A stretch of DNA of 33,310 bases from JAYKGU01 sp035285585 (GCA_035285585.1 JAYKGU010000283.1:1-33310); one strand, 5' to 3'. Shown: positions 1 to 8,347, numbered from the stretch's first letter. Program-made: numbers and translations. The notes: generated by a model from the sequence alone, not told the origin.

Positions 1-2
1 CT

Positions 3-1172
3 ATGCCGCTCAAACCCCTGCAGATCCATGAAATCCTTGAGTCTAAGCGTGAAGATTTCACCGCTTTTGACCGAAAAACATTGGGGTACCTAGAGAAATA
101 TCGTATGGCTCTGACAGAGCTGGCGAATGCTTCAGTCCCCGATCTTCAGGCAGAGCTAACGGATTTCCCACGCGATTTTGGGGCACAGCCGCTAGAGCCA
201 ATACCATCCAATGCTCCCTTCGTCATTCCATCAAATCTATCCTGGAAGAGCCGTGAGCAGAGCTTGGCCTGGGTGCGCGATCGCCTCATGGGCATCAAAA
301 CCTTCGCTGTGGACGGGTCACAAATTTTCCCAGGAAAAGACCTGTCCATTCCCATTGCCCTGGTGCAAATTGGCTGGTTTGAAAACCCCCACCTGCCCAG
401 CGGCGACTACGACAAAAACATCAACCTGGACGTGATGACCCCCAGCGATCTGCGGGTCAACTCCAGCGGCGAACCTGCCGATCGGCGGGTCAACTTCCGC
501 CGCTTCCAGATGGAAACCGATCGTCTGGTGCAGTATATCCAGGATCACGCTGAACAACAAGACTGCCTGGTGTTCTTCGACGGGTCGCTGGTGGGCACCT
601 TTGCCGAGGCCTTTGAGCCAGAGCTGCGGCATGAATATACCCAGTGTTTCCTGCGCCTATTGCGGGCCAGTCAGGACTGCCGCGTTCCCCTGGTGGGTTA
701 CGTGGACACCACCTACGCGCGGGATCTAACCGTGATGCTCCAGCAGGCGTTCAACCTGCCGGAATGCCGACCCATCCACGATGCCCAAATCCTCCATAAG
801 TACATGGAATGGGGCGATCGCACTCCTCTGGCTTGCTGTCGGCGCGGTGGAATTCTTCAGGATTACGAAGAGCAGCGGGATCAGATTGCTTTCACTTATA
901 TGAAAACCACCCGCGAGGGCTACCCGGCTCGCATCGAGATGCCCGTCTGGATGTACGAGGCGGGGCTACTCAACCGGGTGATGGATTGGGTGCGGGGTGA
1001 GGTGATCATCGGCAGTGGCTATCCCTACGTCATCGAAACCGCCGACCAAACCGCCGTTCTCCAGGCAGACGACCGTCAGGCGTTTTTCCGCATCCTGCAG
1101 GAGTGGGCGGAGCGGGAGGAGCTAAACCTCCGCTTTTCTCAAAAAATGGTCAGCAAAGCCCGACGACGGTAG
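3..1172 (+). CDS. nurA: NurA-domain DNA repair nuclease
   Basis: This 389-residue protein matches the NurA nuclease family, which works with the HerA translocase in DNA end resection. Visible signs are the VDGSQ motif with a candidate metal-binding Asp at residue 104, a candidate acidic residue at Glu171 (METDR), a second FFDGS motif around Asp193, and a C-terminal region with GYPYVIETAD. These are the acidic positions expected for an RNase-H-like metal-dependent nuclease. The first ATG lies only two bases from the window edge, so an upstream start cannot be excluded, but the N-terminus looks natural. No HerA gene is in the window. A family A repeat starts one base after the stop codon. The family is clear from the motifs; the in vivo role is inferred. 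Confidence 0.85.
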   Translation: MPLKPLQIHEILESKREDFTAFDRKTLGYLEKYRMALTELANASVPDLQAELTDFPRDFGAQPLEPIPSNAPFVIPSNLSWKSREQSLAWVRDRLMGIKTFAVDGSQIFPGKDLSIPIALVQIGWFENPHLPSGDYDKNINLDVMTPSDLRVNSSGEPADRRVNFRRFQMETDRLVQYIQDHAEQQDCLVFFDGSLVGTFAEAFEPELRHEYTQCFLRLLRASQDCRVPLVGYVDTTYARDLTVMLQQAFNLPECRPIHDAQILHKYMEWGDRTPLACCRRGGILQDYEEQRDQIAFTYMKTTREGYPARIEMPVWMYEAGLLNRVMDWVRGEVIIGSGYPYVIETADQTAVLQADDRQAFFRILQEWAEREELNLRFSQKMVSKARRR

Positions 1173-1173
1173 C

Positions 1174-1275
1174 GGGAGATTTTTGATAAAGATTCTACCG
1201 GACGACGTAGGGGCAAAGGGCCCTTTGCTCCTACCACGGGTTTAACCGAGGGTAAATTTTTTCCTGGGAATCTCC
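1174..1275 (-). repeat. Family A palindromic repeat, copy A1 (MITE-like)
   Basis: About 102 bp with terminal inverted repeats (GGGAGATTT at the left end, AATCTCC at the right end). A central palindrome reads GGGGCAAAGGG / CCCTTTGCTCC. It is in the same orientation as A2 and opposite to A3 and A4. It begins one base after the NurA stop codon, so its hairpin would lie in the 3' UTR. It carries no ORF. Confidence 0.85.
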
Positions 1276-1400
1276 TTAACATCCAAAACTGATTCAAGTT
1301 ATCCATTCACAAAAGCTGGGCACCCTGATGTCAGTCGTTGGATTTACCCAACGAATAATCAAATTGTTGTAAACCAAACTGACATACGGGGAGCATCTCG

Positions 1401-1838
1401 ATGGCCAGCACCGGATTGAATAAATGGATTGTGAGCGGGAATCTCGGAGCCGACGTGCAGGTGAAGACGGTGGACTTGCGTAGCGGTGAGAAAGCCCAGG
1501 TGGCAAGTGCATCCCTATACGTGCGGGGTGTGCGCGATCGCAAAGAGTCGTTTATCGTATCCTTAACGATTTGGGAAAGATCGGCTGCATGGCGAAAGTT
1601 GCCTTACCTCAAGAAAGGCTCCCTGGTTATTTGTACGGGTAGCGTTGAACCGAGGCCCTACCTTTCCAGTGTCGATAACCGTCCTCGGGCTGGTCTATCC
1701 ATGTCCGTGCTCGACATCAACTTAGACATCGTGAAGGATGGCGATGAGCCGGAGGACATTCAAGACTTCAGCAGCGAAATTGAGGGTGAAGACAGCAGCC
1801 ACGCAGACTCGCCTGACCTGGTGGAAGTAGGCGGCTAA
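1401..1838 (+). CDS. ssb: Single-stranded DNA-binding protein (OB fold)
   Basis: This 145-residue protein has an SSB-type OB fold in its first 110 residues (NKWIVSGNLGADVQVK, then SFIVSLTIWERSAAW and KGSLVICTGSVEPRPY). It should bind single-stranded DNA during replication and repair. The tail (about residues 112-145) is acidic (EPEDIQDFSSEIEGED), but the protein ends in VEVGG. It therefore lacks the DDxIPF-like tip that canonical bacterial SSB uses to recruit partner enzymes. It may be an SSB paralogue or a divergent cyanobacterial SSB. The ATG follows a purine-rich stretch (GGGGAGCATCTCG). It is followed by a terminator-like hairpin at 1942-1982. The neighbouring NurA suggests a DNA-repair setting, but they are 228 bp apart. 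Confidence 0.8.
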   Translation: MASTGLNKWIVSGNLGADVQVKTVDLRSGEKAQVASASLYVRGVRDRKESFIVSLTIWERSAAWRKLPYLKKGSLVICTGSVEPRPYLSSVDNRPRAGLSMSVLDINLDIVKDGDEPEDIQDFSSEIEGEDSSHADSPDLVEVGG

Positions 1839-1941
1839 GAGATCGGCAATCTCCTGAGGCAAAGCAACTGCGTCTGGACGCCTTCCTGCTAATCGCGGCT
1901 GGGGCTGAATTTGCCGTTGTAGCTCTACAAGCTTAGATTTT

Positions 1942-1982
1942 GGGTGGATTCCCCCTGTAGCGTGAGGGATTCACCCGTTTTT
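1942..1982 (+). terminator. Rho-independent terminator-like hairpin after ssb
   Basis: GGGTGGATTCCC pairs with GGGATTCACCC (one bulge), with a loop of about a dozen bases, followed by GTTTTT. The position, about 100 bp after the ssb stop, fits transcription termination of ssb. Confidence 0.6.
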
Positions 1983-2000
1983 AATGTTCATATCAAAGTT

Positions 2001-2090
2001 TAAGTAGGTTAGCACAATTAAATTCATGTTAGGAAACCGGGGTGCTCCCCCGGTTTCCTAACCTTCGTTTTTCAGTGCAGTTCTACTTAG
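2001..2090. repeat. Family B palindromic repeat, copy B1 (MITE-like)
   Basis: About 90 bp, with ends TAAGTAG and CTACTTAG as terminal inverted repeats. Left and right unique arms match B2 and B3. The central hairpin has arms GTTAGGAAACCGGGG and CCCCGGTTTCCTAAC. Compared with B2 and B3, both arms carry one paired change (A to G and T to C), so the stem is kept. No ORF. Confidence 0.85.
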
Positions 2091-2146
2091 GGCTATACCA
2101 TAGAAGCATTCATCCAGATCCTCGTAGCTCCTGACCAGCGGCTGCC

Positions 2147-2683
2147 ATGGCCAACCTCAAGCGAACTTCCCGACCGCTTCACCCCGTCGCTCGCCACCAA
2201 TATGCCGACCTGCCCCGCCATCCCCTAATCCTATGTGCCTCACTGGTACAAAATCCGGCTAATTTAGGCGGACTCTGCCGTATTGCTGACGTTTTTCGCC
2301 TGGAGGCGCTGGTGGTTCCCGATCTGGCGCAAACGCAAACAAGGGCGTTTCGGGGTACGGCAGCGTCTGCCCATCAGTGGCAGCCGATACTTTCCTGTAA
2401 CACCCAGGCGCTTCCGGCCTGGATGCAGCTAAAAAGAATTGAGGGATATTGCTGTATTGCGCTGCACTGTGCTGCCGATGCCGCACCCCTGGGCCAGTTC
2501 CAGTATCCACAAAAAACCGTATTACTTTTAGGGCAGGAACTGACGGGTTTGCCGGATGCGGTGCTGGCGGATTGCGATCGCCAGATCGTCGTTCAGCAGT
2601 ATGGCCTGGTGGAGTCATTGAACGTGCAGCAGGCAGCGGCGATCGCCGTTTACGAATACATTCGGCAACGGTATTCTGGCTAA
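2147..2683 (+). CDS. SpoU/TrmH-family RNA 2'-O-methyltransferase
   Basis: This 178-residue protein consists of a single SPOUT domain, which moves a methyl group from S-adenosylmethionine to a ribose 2'-OH in tRNA or rRNA. The three family motifs are visible: motif 1 NPANLGGLCR (residues 36-45) with the catalytic-type Asn and Arg, motif 2 LLLGQELTGL (127-135), and motif 3 SLNVQQAAAIAVYE (157-170), which forms the SAM-binding knot. There is no N-terminal RNA-binding extension of the kind found in RlmB, so it resembles short TrmH/TrmL-like enzymes. The RNA target cannot be told. The DUF62 gene follows 62 bp downstream on the same strand. Confidence 0.85.
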   Translation: MANLKRTSRPLHPVARHQYADLPRHPLILCASLVQNPANLGGLCRIADVFRLEALVVPDLAQTQTRAFRGTAASAHQWQPILSCNTQALPAWMQLKRIEGYCCIALHCAADAAPLGQFQYPQKTVLLLGQELTGLPDAVLADCDRQIVVQQYGLVESLNVQQAAAIAVYEYIRQRYSG

Positions 2684-2745
2684 TCTCGGCTCATAGTTAG
2701 CAGCTATCCAGCTATTTTTGTGCAATTTCTAACCGCTCATACCGG

Positions 2746-3567
2746 ATGACTCACCAGCCCCCGATCGCTCTCCTCACAGATTTTGGCTACACCGACCCCT
2801 ATGTGGGCATTATGAAAGGCACGATCGCCAGCCTCGATCCAACCCTGACCGTCATCGATCTCACCCACGGCATTCCGCCCCAGGACATCGCTGCCGCCCG
2901 GTTCAGTCTGATGTGTGCCTACCCCTACTTTCCCAGGGGAACCGTACATGTGGTGGTCGTGGATCCAGGAGTGGGAGGGCAGCGACGGGCGATCGCCATC
3001 CAGCTTCCCACAGCGGTTTTAGTCGGGCCTGACAATGGGGTCTTGAGTGGGGTTTTGACGCAGGTGCCGCCGGAACAATGGCCGCAGGTCAAAGCCGTTC
3101 AGCTTACAAACGCAACCTACTGGCGATCGCCCCACCCCAGTACCACCTTCCATGGTCGCGACATTTTTGCCCCTGTCGGCGCTTTTCTGGCTACAGGCGT
3201 CCCTATTACGGATTTGGGCGAACGGGTTGAGCTACCCTCCCTGGTGCACCTCCCCCAGCCACCGCTGGTTTACCAGGGCGATCGCCTCAGTGGCTACATT
3301 CAACACATTGACCAGTTTGGGAATCTGATTACCAACGTTCCAGCCCATGCGCTCCCCGAAGATATCCGAGCTAACGCCGATTGGTCTGTTCAGGCAGGAG
3401 AACGCCTCATCCCTGGCTGCCACACCTATGGGGATCGGGCGGAGGGGGAGCTGGCTGCCTTGGTCGGTAGCCATGGCTGGGTGGAGATCGCCGTTAACGG
3501 GGGCAGTGCCAGGGTTACGTTAGCCCTAGAAAGGGGCGGTTCAATTTCGGTTATTCTGAGAAGATGA
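2746..3567 (+). CDS. SAM hydroxide adenosyltransferase (DUF62 family)
   Basis: This 273-residue protein belongs to the DUF62 family, related to fluorinase and chlorinase, whose bacterial members use water or hydroxide to split S-adenosylmethionine into adenosine and methionine. Seen in the sequence: LLTDFGYTDPYVGIMKG near the N-terminus (Asp12), VVDPGVGGQRR around residues 70-80, GPDNGVLSG near residue 96, and the C-terminal domain motif IDQFGNLITNV. Length is normal for the family. The halogenase-type insertion was not recognised, so halogenation is unlikely. It lies 62 bp after the methyltransferase gene and may share its transcript. A short hairpin (GGGCA/TGCCC near 3583-3596) without a T-run follows the stop. 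Confidence 0.88.
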   Translation: MTHQPPIALLTDFGYTDPYVGIMKGTIASLDPTLTVIDLTHGIPPQDIAAARFSLMCAYPYFPRGTVHVVVVDPGVGGQRRAIAIQLPTAVLVGPDNGVLSGVLTQVPPEQWPQVKAVQLTNATYWRSPHPSTTFHGRDIFAPVGAFLATGVPITDLGERVELPSLVHLPQPPLVYQGDRLSGYIQHIDQFGNLITNVPAHALPEDIRANADWSVQAGERLIPGCHTYGDRAEGELAALVGSHGWVEIAVNGGSARVTLALERGGSISVILRR

Positions 3568-3756
3568 AATCACCGCAGCAGGGCAATCTGCCCTTGATAA
3601 TCGCCAGACTCCAGGAATAAACCCTGTTAGTGTAACAATGAACAAAAAGGGCGCTGAGTTGCGAGGGTTCGCACACGATGGTGACAATACGGGGCAAGGC
3701 CAGAAGTAAGCAAACCGTAGCCCGATCTACCCCATGGTGATCACCCACAAATTCCT

Positions 3757-4155
3757 ATGAAGCTTTCTTTCCGGGGTGTAGTTTACGAAAGCCCTTTCCC
3801 AACGCTAGAAATTATTGGGCAGCACGGTTTGGACAAAGACCATGAAATTATTTGGCGTTTTCAGCACCTCAAGGCGGTCAGGCTACAGCAATACACTGCG
3901 GCATCTACTTATCCTCCCGAAAGGAGGTTTCTCAGCAGGGATGCCATCCTGCTTGCTATTTGGGAACCCGCCCCAATTACCGAAGTTCGCACCCGCCCCT
4001 TTTTGTACGTCGCAAAATATCTCCTGGAGTCGGAAGAGGACGCCCAAGACGTGCTCAGCAGCTATCTAGATGCCTATACTGCGAACCCCGTCCACCCACC
4101 AGCACGAGTATTTATGGGAACTCGGAAACCTCTCTCCACTAGTACGGTTTCCTGA
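3757..4155 (+). CDS. DUF4278-like small protein
   Basis: A 132-residue protein beginning MKLSFRGVVYES. This closely resembles the cyanobacterial DUF4278 N-terminal signature (MKLxYRGxxYE), which has no known function. The rest is polar, without membrane segments or a signal peptide. The middle contains TRPFLYVAKYLLESEEDAQDVLSSYLDAY. The C-terminus is short and unremarkable. It stands alone between the DUF62 gene (189 bp upstream) and a family A repeat (16 bp downstream). No strong ribosome-binding site is visible before the ATG. Assignment rests on the N-terminal motif only. Confidence 0.6.
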   Translation: MKLSFRGVVYESPFPTLEIIGQHGLDKDHEIIWRFQHLKAVRLQQYTAASTYPPERRFLSRDAILLAIWEPAPITEVRTRPFLYVAKYLLESEEDAQDVLSSYLDAYTANPVHPPARVFMGTRKPLSTSTVS

Positions 4156-4170
4156 AGCTAGCTGATGCTG

Positions 4171-4272
4171 AGGTGATTTCTGAAAATGTTCCTATCCAAC
4201 GACGTAAGGGTAAATAACCATTTGCCTCTACTAACCGTTCAACGGGGGGTGAATTTTTTCCCGGAAATCTCC
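4171..4272 (-). repeat. Family A palindromic repeat, copy A2
   Basis: About 102 bp, same orientation as A1. It retains the GTGAATTTTTTCC segment and the AAATCTCC end, while its left end (AGGTGATTTC) and central palindrome (GGGTAAATAACCATTTGCCT) are partly decayed. It lies 16 bp after the DUF4278-like gene. Confidence 0.8.
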
Positions 4273-4437
4273 TAAGTCAATACCCTTAGACTTGAACATT
4301 TTTCTCCAAAATTTTCGACCAAAATAGCAATCAGCACTGTCAAGCAGAGATTGATTTCCCGGACTGTCGATATCCGATCCGGCTACTGGGCATACTAGCT
4401 TGCAGAAACCAAAATCTATTAGCTCCCTGATCTTTCA

Positions 4438-6231
4438 ATGCTAGATGTCATAAAAAATTGCTTTGTACTCCGTGATTTTATTCCCCACGGGCATTGTTAC
4501 CTCTGGCAGCCGGGGCTTGTTAGCTTTCATGTCGCGTCAGATTTAATGATTGCGATCGCGTGTATTTCTATCCCTTTTATCTTGATATATTTTTTGCAGC
4601 GACGACCCCATAGCTCGTTTCGAGATACTTTTATCCTATACGCAGCATTCATTGGCCTGTGTGGCCTGACTCACCTCATCAATGTCTGGACGCTCTGGTA
4701 CTCGAACAACTGGCTGTTTGGCTTGATCAAAGCGCTCACGGCTGTAGTCTCAGTCAGTGTCGTCTTTCAGTTGATAGCCGTTGTACCGAGAGCGCTGGCG
4801 TTACCCAGCGCAGCCCAATTAGAAGCCACTAACCAGGAACTGGCTAACCAGGTTGCTGAACGTCAGCGGGCTGCCAATGCCCTACAGCAAGCTCTGGATT
4901 ATGAAGCGTTATTAAAGCGAATTTCGGATAAAGTTCGGGATTCCTTAGATGAAAGTCAGATTTTGCAGACAGCCGTACAGGCCCTGGGGGAAGGTTTGGA
5001 CGTGCTGTCGTGTAACGCCGCTTTATATGACTTAAATAGCAAAACTGCGATCGTCCATTATGAACATACGAACTCGACGGTTCCTGTTCAGGGGCGGGTT
5101 ATTAGTATGGATAACTCACCGCAAATCTATGCCCAGTTATTAGCCGGGGAGCACTTTCAGTTTTGTTCCCTTTATCCCAATCCCGCTCGGGGACAGGTAG
5201 CCATGCTGGCCTGCCCGATTATGGACGACAACAGCGTTATCGGGGATTTGTGGCTCATTCATGATAAGGGCTGCGGCTTTAAGGATTTAGAGATTCGACT
5301 GATTCAGCAGGTTTCCAATCAGTGCGCGATCGCCATTCGCCAGGCCCGGCTCCTGCAGTCTTCCCAGGCCCAGGTGCGAGAACTGCAGCGACTCAATCAG
5401 TTAAAGGATGATTTTCTCAGCACCGTCTCCCACGAGCTGCGTACTCCTGTTGCCAACATTAAGCTGGCCAGTCGGATGCTCGCCATGACTCACGAGCAGC
5501 GGACAAAGCTGTTTGCAGACTCGGTCACCGATGGCCATTCCGAATCAGGGTTAGAAATTGAGCAGGATATCCGGCGGAAAGAGTCCCACTATTTGCAGGT
5601 TCTCCAGAATGAGTGTCAGCGAGAAATCCAGCTAATTGACGACCTGCTCGATCTCCAGCGATTAGAAACAAAAGCACCGCCGCTGGTAAACGAGTCGATT
5701 GACTTACAGGCCTGGCTGCCGCAGGTTGTCAAGCCATTCGAAAATCGGGCAGACAGCCGCAATCAGCACTTAATACTTACGCTCAATTCCCAGCACCCCC
5801 TGAACGTTTGTTCTGACCAGGTCAGCCTGGGGCGCATTGTCACGGAACTGCTAAACAACGCCTGCAAGTACACCCCGCCGGGAGAAAAAATTTTGGTGGA
5901 GGCGATCGCCCTGGAGAACCAGGTCGAAATCATCGTCACTAATTCTGGGGTAGAAATCCCCGCTAAAGAAATTGCCTTTATTTTTGATAAATTCTACCGG
6001 GTTCCCAGTACCGATCCGTGGCGACAGGGCGGGACTGGCTTGGGGCTGGCTCTGGTCAAAAAGCTGATCGAATGTTTGAGTGGTGAGATCGCTGTGGAAA
6101 GTAAATCGCAGTTTACAAAATTTACCGTGACCCTGCCGCGATCGCGCTCGGTGCCAGAAGACAATCAACCTGAATCAGAGGGCAAGTACGATGTGACGAA
6201 CCTAGCTCCACCCTGCCCCGATGCACTGTAA
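4438..6231 (+). CDS. Ethylene-receptor-like hybrid sensor histidine kinase
   Basis: This 597-residue protein has three N-terminal membrane helices (about residues 33-135) that align with the ethylene-binding domain of plant ETR1. The Asp of SD (35), Ile-Pro (45-46) and the copper-ligand pair Cys75/His79 in LCGLTHLINVWT are kept. The position of ETR1 Tyr32 is Cys42. A coiled segment, a GAF domain (about 155-305), a HisKA helix with SHELRTP (His332) and an ATPase domain (LLNNACKYTPPG; FDKFYRVP; GGTGLGLALVKK) follow. A 40-residue insertion sits between the two HisKA helices. There is no receiver domain, so the output goes to a separate regulator that is not adjacent. Cyanobacterial homologues such as Synechocystis Slr1212 bind ethylene and affect phototaxis. 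Ligand binding here is inferred. A family A repeat begins right at the stop codon. Confidence 0.87.
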   Translation: MLDVIKNCFVLRDFIPHGHCYLWQPGLVSFHVASDLMIAIACISIPFILIYFLQRRPHSSFRDTFILYAAFIGLCGLTHLINVWTLWYSNNWLFGLIKALTAVVSVSVVFQLIAVVPRALALPSAAQLEATNQELANQVAERQRAANALQQALDYEALLKRISDKVRDSLDESQILQTAVQALGEGLDVLSCNAALYDLNSKTAIVHYEHTNSTVPVQGRVISMDNSPQIYAQLLAGEHFQFCSLYPNPARGQVAMLACPIMDDNSVIGDLWLIHDKGCGFKDLEIRLIQQVSNQCAIAIRQARLLQSSQAQVRELQRLNQLKDDFLSTVSHELRTPVANIKLASRMLAMTHEQRTKLFADSVTDGHSESGLEIEQDIRRKESHYLQVLQNECQREIQLIDDLLDLQRLETKAPPLVNESIDLQAWLPQVVKPFENRADSRNQHLILTLNSQHPLNVCSDQVSLGRIVTELLNNACKYTPPGEKILVEAIALENQVEIIVTNSGVEIPAKEIAFIFDKFYRVPSTDPWRQGGTGLGLALVKKLIECLSGEIAVESKSQFTKFTVTLPRSRSVPEDNQPESEGKYDVTNLAPPCPDAL

Positions 6232-6331
6232 TGAGATTTCCAGGAAAAAATTCACCTTTGGTTAAACGATTGGTAGGGGCAAATAACTATTTGCCCCTAT
6301 GTCGTTTGGGAGGACATTTTCCGAAATTTCC
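6232..6331 (+). repeat. Family A palindromic repeat, copy A3
   Basis: About 100 bp, opposite in orientation to A1 and A2. The ends are TGAGATTTCC and GAAATTTCC. The centre is an uninterrupted palindrome (6276-6297): GGGGCAAATA, AC, TATTTGCCCC, extended by TA on each side. It starts immediately after the TAA stop of the kinase gene. Confidence 0.85.
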
Positions 6332-6391
6332 TAAGCGTGCCAGGTCGCCGCACGCAGTACGTAAGCCCTAGGGGAGATGATGGCTACCAGC

Positions 6392-6847
6392 TTAAACCAG
6401 GCAGAATCGTGGGTCGGTTTTGAGACGGCTAGCATCAAACTCCTGCATCCAGTCAATGATTGAATCCGCCAGATCATCGAAATGGACTTTGTTGACCAGT
6501 AGAGCAATGTAGCGAGTGCGCTGTTTGACAACAATTGCTCGATGGCGCAAACCGTGGATTGTTGCGTAATGAAATCCGTCTACTTGCAGTGACGACATCA
6601 GGAGCGATCGCAGTCCCAAAGCCTGGAAAATTGTCTGCACCCAGCTAACATCAGTGTTGTCAATAGTAGTAAAATATTCTTTGGGTAAACCATTTAAGTC
6701 AAAAACAGCGGCTCCGATAATCATCTCCAGAAACAACGTTTCCTGGCGTTCGGATGGGGAACCGACATTTACCGTCATATCTAACTGCTCGGTACTAAAC
6801 TGCTTGGTACTAAACTGATCTGGGTCATAGGGTGCTAACGTCGGCAC
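6392..6847 (-). CDS. Small conserved-looking protein, possibly Roadblock/LC7-like
   Basis: A 151-residue soluble protein read from a GTG codon preceded by AGAGG; an in-frame ATG at 6778 (start MTVNVG) is the alternative. The core shows an alternation of strands and helices: IIGAAVFDLNGLPKEYF, then VSWVQTIFQALGLRSLL, then VDGFHYATIHGLRHRAIVVKQRTRYIALLV. This resembles the Roadblock/LC7 fold of small GTPase partners, but I cannot name the family with confidence. The N-terminal extension holds an imperfect duplication (KQFSTEQF-like). It is convergent with the kinase gene upstream and lies close to family A and B repeats on both sides. Confidence 0.6.
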   Translation of the reverse strand: MPTLAPYDPDQFSTKQFSTEQLDMTVNVGSPSERQETLFLEMIIGAAVFDLNGLPKEYFTTIDNTDVSWVQTIFQALGLRSLLMSSLQVDGFHYATIHGLRHRAIVVKQRTRYIALLVNKVHFDDLADSIIDWMQEFDASRLKTDPRFCLV

Positions 6848-7432
6848 AGTTAACTTACCTCTTAGATAGGATTAGCGTAGTAAACAGCGTAAAAAATTGA
6901 TGTTAAGTAGGTCAGCACAATGAAATTCATGTTAGAAAACCGGGGGAGCACCCCGCCGAGGTGCTCCCCCGGTTTTCTAACCTTCGTTTTTCAATGCAGT
7001 TCTACTTATTGCCAAATGGGTAGCTGAAGCTGATGTATGGTGGAATGGTTCAGCGCGGCCAGGTAAGTCTTTGGCAGAGCCTCCCCATTAAGCGAAATCT
7101 GCAAGAATCACACACTCAACGTCGGCTGGTTTGCAAGATTTTTGGCTAATGAATTGGAACAAGACCTGATAAAAGATTAAAGAACTTGTCTAATATCAGC
7201 TTCAGTTTAAAAAATTTATGCCCAAAGATGCGACAGTAGGATTGCTCGGATATAGAAGAAAAAAGGTAAACTTCAAGTTATCCTATGGGTTTAATCTCAA
7301 GAAGTTTACTGAAAACCGGATGATCTGTCTGGACTTCGTTAAATTTTTAAAAACCTGATTGGCGTAAGCCGGTTATCTAATTATCTAAATAGACGATTGC
7401 TTCCCTGTTTTGCCCCTTGCCAGTTAAGCGTT
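6848..7432. other. Non-coding stretch with family B copy B2
   Basis: 585 bp without a supported gene. It contains the family B copy at 6904-7008. The rest (7009-7432) is AT-rich, especially 7180-7390, and probably holds the promoter of the gene starting at 7433. I see no tRNA-like cloverleaf or terminator. Confidence 0.5.
6904..7008. repeat. Family B palindromic repeat, copy B2 (enlarged hairpin)
   Basis: About 105 bp with the same flanking arms as B1 and B3 and terminal TAAGTAG / CTACTTA. Its central stem is extended: GGGGGAGCACC pairs with GGTGCTCCCCC, with a short CCGCCGA loop. The hairpin is therefore about 15 bp longer than in the other two copies. Confidence 0.85.
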
Positions 7433-7843
7433 ATGGCTACCCACCCCTTTCCCACGGGGCATCTTTTATATAGCCCCGGCGGTCATTTTACCTACCGAAT
7501 AATTGGGCCATGTTGTCGGTTATTTGATCGGGCTGAGCTGCCCTGGCCCTGCTGTCGGCTTCAGTGGCGGGGCAAAGAACCGAGTTGGCGGCGCATTGGT
7601 AGACGGTTTGTGGCAGATTTGGGAGCTAAGCGATCGCCCTCCTACGCCGTGGAAATTCTCAGTCAGGAGTATGGTAGCGAACCCATGATCATTACCCTGT
7701 ACTGGGATAAGCTCCCTCCCGATGTGCGAGATTGGTGGTACTCCAAACGGTTACCGGAGGGCAAATCCACTGATGAGCTACCGAACAACCCGCCTCAGCC
7801 AACACCAGCACCAACGGGGGCACCTACTGGAGGAAGCTACTAA
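7433..7843 (+). CDS. Hypothetical protein
   Basis: A 136-residue protein counted from ATG 7433; a TTG further upstream at 7397 gives a longer frame but a poor N-terminus. I do not recognise the family. It begins MATHPFPTGHLLYSPGGHFTYRI, has two Cys-Cys pairs, an aromatic region (TLYWDKLPPDVRDWWYSKRL) and a Pro/Thr/Gly-rich tail. No signal peptide or membrane helix is evident. Its stop codon overlaps the stop of the convergent MMADHC-like gene by three bases. Confidence 0.55.
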   Translation: MATHPFPTGHLLYSPGGHFTYRIIGPCCRLFDRAELPWPCCRLQWRGKEPSWRRIGRRFVADLGAKRSPSYAVEILSQEYGSEPMIITLYWDKLPPDVRDWWYSKRLPEGKSTDELPNNPPQPTPAPTGAPTGGSY

Positions 7844-8337
7844 CTGGGGGCATCCACGTGAAGCAGCAAAACCTGCTGGACAACCTCCAGCAGGTGGTGG
7901 TGGCTGGCGGACGACACCAGGGTGGAGGGGTAAACGGCCTGACCCCAAATCGGGTGAACCAAACACCAGCACTGGTTGTTGCAGATCCTTTCATATCCCA
8001 AAAGGGAACGGGCTACCGCTACGTCGTCAATGGCCATGCTGCCCACGGGAGAATTGGCGGGTAAGCCTGTTTTAGGGTCGAAATAAGTTACCAGGTGCCC
8101 CTGACTCATAAGCGGTTGGGCAATGGTTTCGGCCAGGGCTAGAAAGCGATCGCGCAAGAGGTTTTTGCTAGCTTCAACAGCTTGGCTCGGCGGGGTAGGG
8201 GACATGGGGCACCGCTGTAGCACTACCAGCAGCGACCGAGCGGGTCGCGACCACTCGGGTAGAAGCTGCTGGTGGTGGTCACAGATGTAGGCATTGGGGG
8301 CATGAACCGCATACTGAATATCAGCCAATGCCGCCAT
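7840..8337 (-). CDS. MMADHC-like (cobalamin trafficking protein D) homologue
   Basis: A 165-residue protein resembling the C-terminal domain of eukaryotic MMADHC, which guides vitamin B12 towards its enzymes. Matching segments are GHLVTYFDPKTGLP (80-93, compare the YWADFIDPSSGL region) and LGYERICNNQCWCLVHPIWG (113-132, compare the CCKVIRHSLWG region), followed by PSTLVSSA. Cysteines 119, 123 and 125 lie near the human MMADHC cysteine that coordinates cobalt. The human N-terminal segment is absent. The ATG at 8337 is chosen; a TTG at 8370 would add 11 residues and overlap msrB by 23 bp. It follows msrB by 10 bp, probably in one operon. Cobalamin function in cyanobacteria is inferred. Confidence 0.7.
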   Translation of the reverse strand: MAALADIQYAVHAPNAYICDHHQQLLPEWSRPARSLLVVLQRCPMSPTPPSQAVEASKNLLRDRFLALAETIAQPLMSQGHLVTYFDPKTGLPANSPVGSMAIDDVAVARSLLGYERICNNQCWCLVHPIWGQAVYPSTLVSSASHHHLLEVVQQVLLLHVDAPS

Positions 8338-8347
8338 TTCAGCCGCA

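Noticed and set aside
4438..6231. GAF domain as a cyanobacteriochrome photoreceptor
   Set aside because: The expected Cys-His chromophore motif was not seen; the only nearby Cys (FQFCSLYPN) is not in that context.
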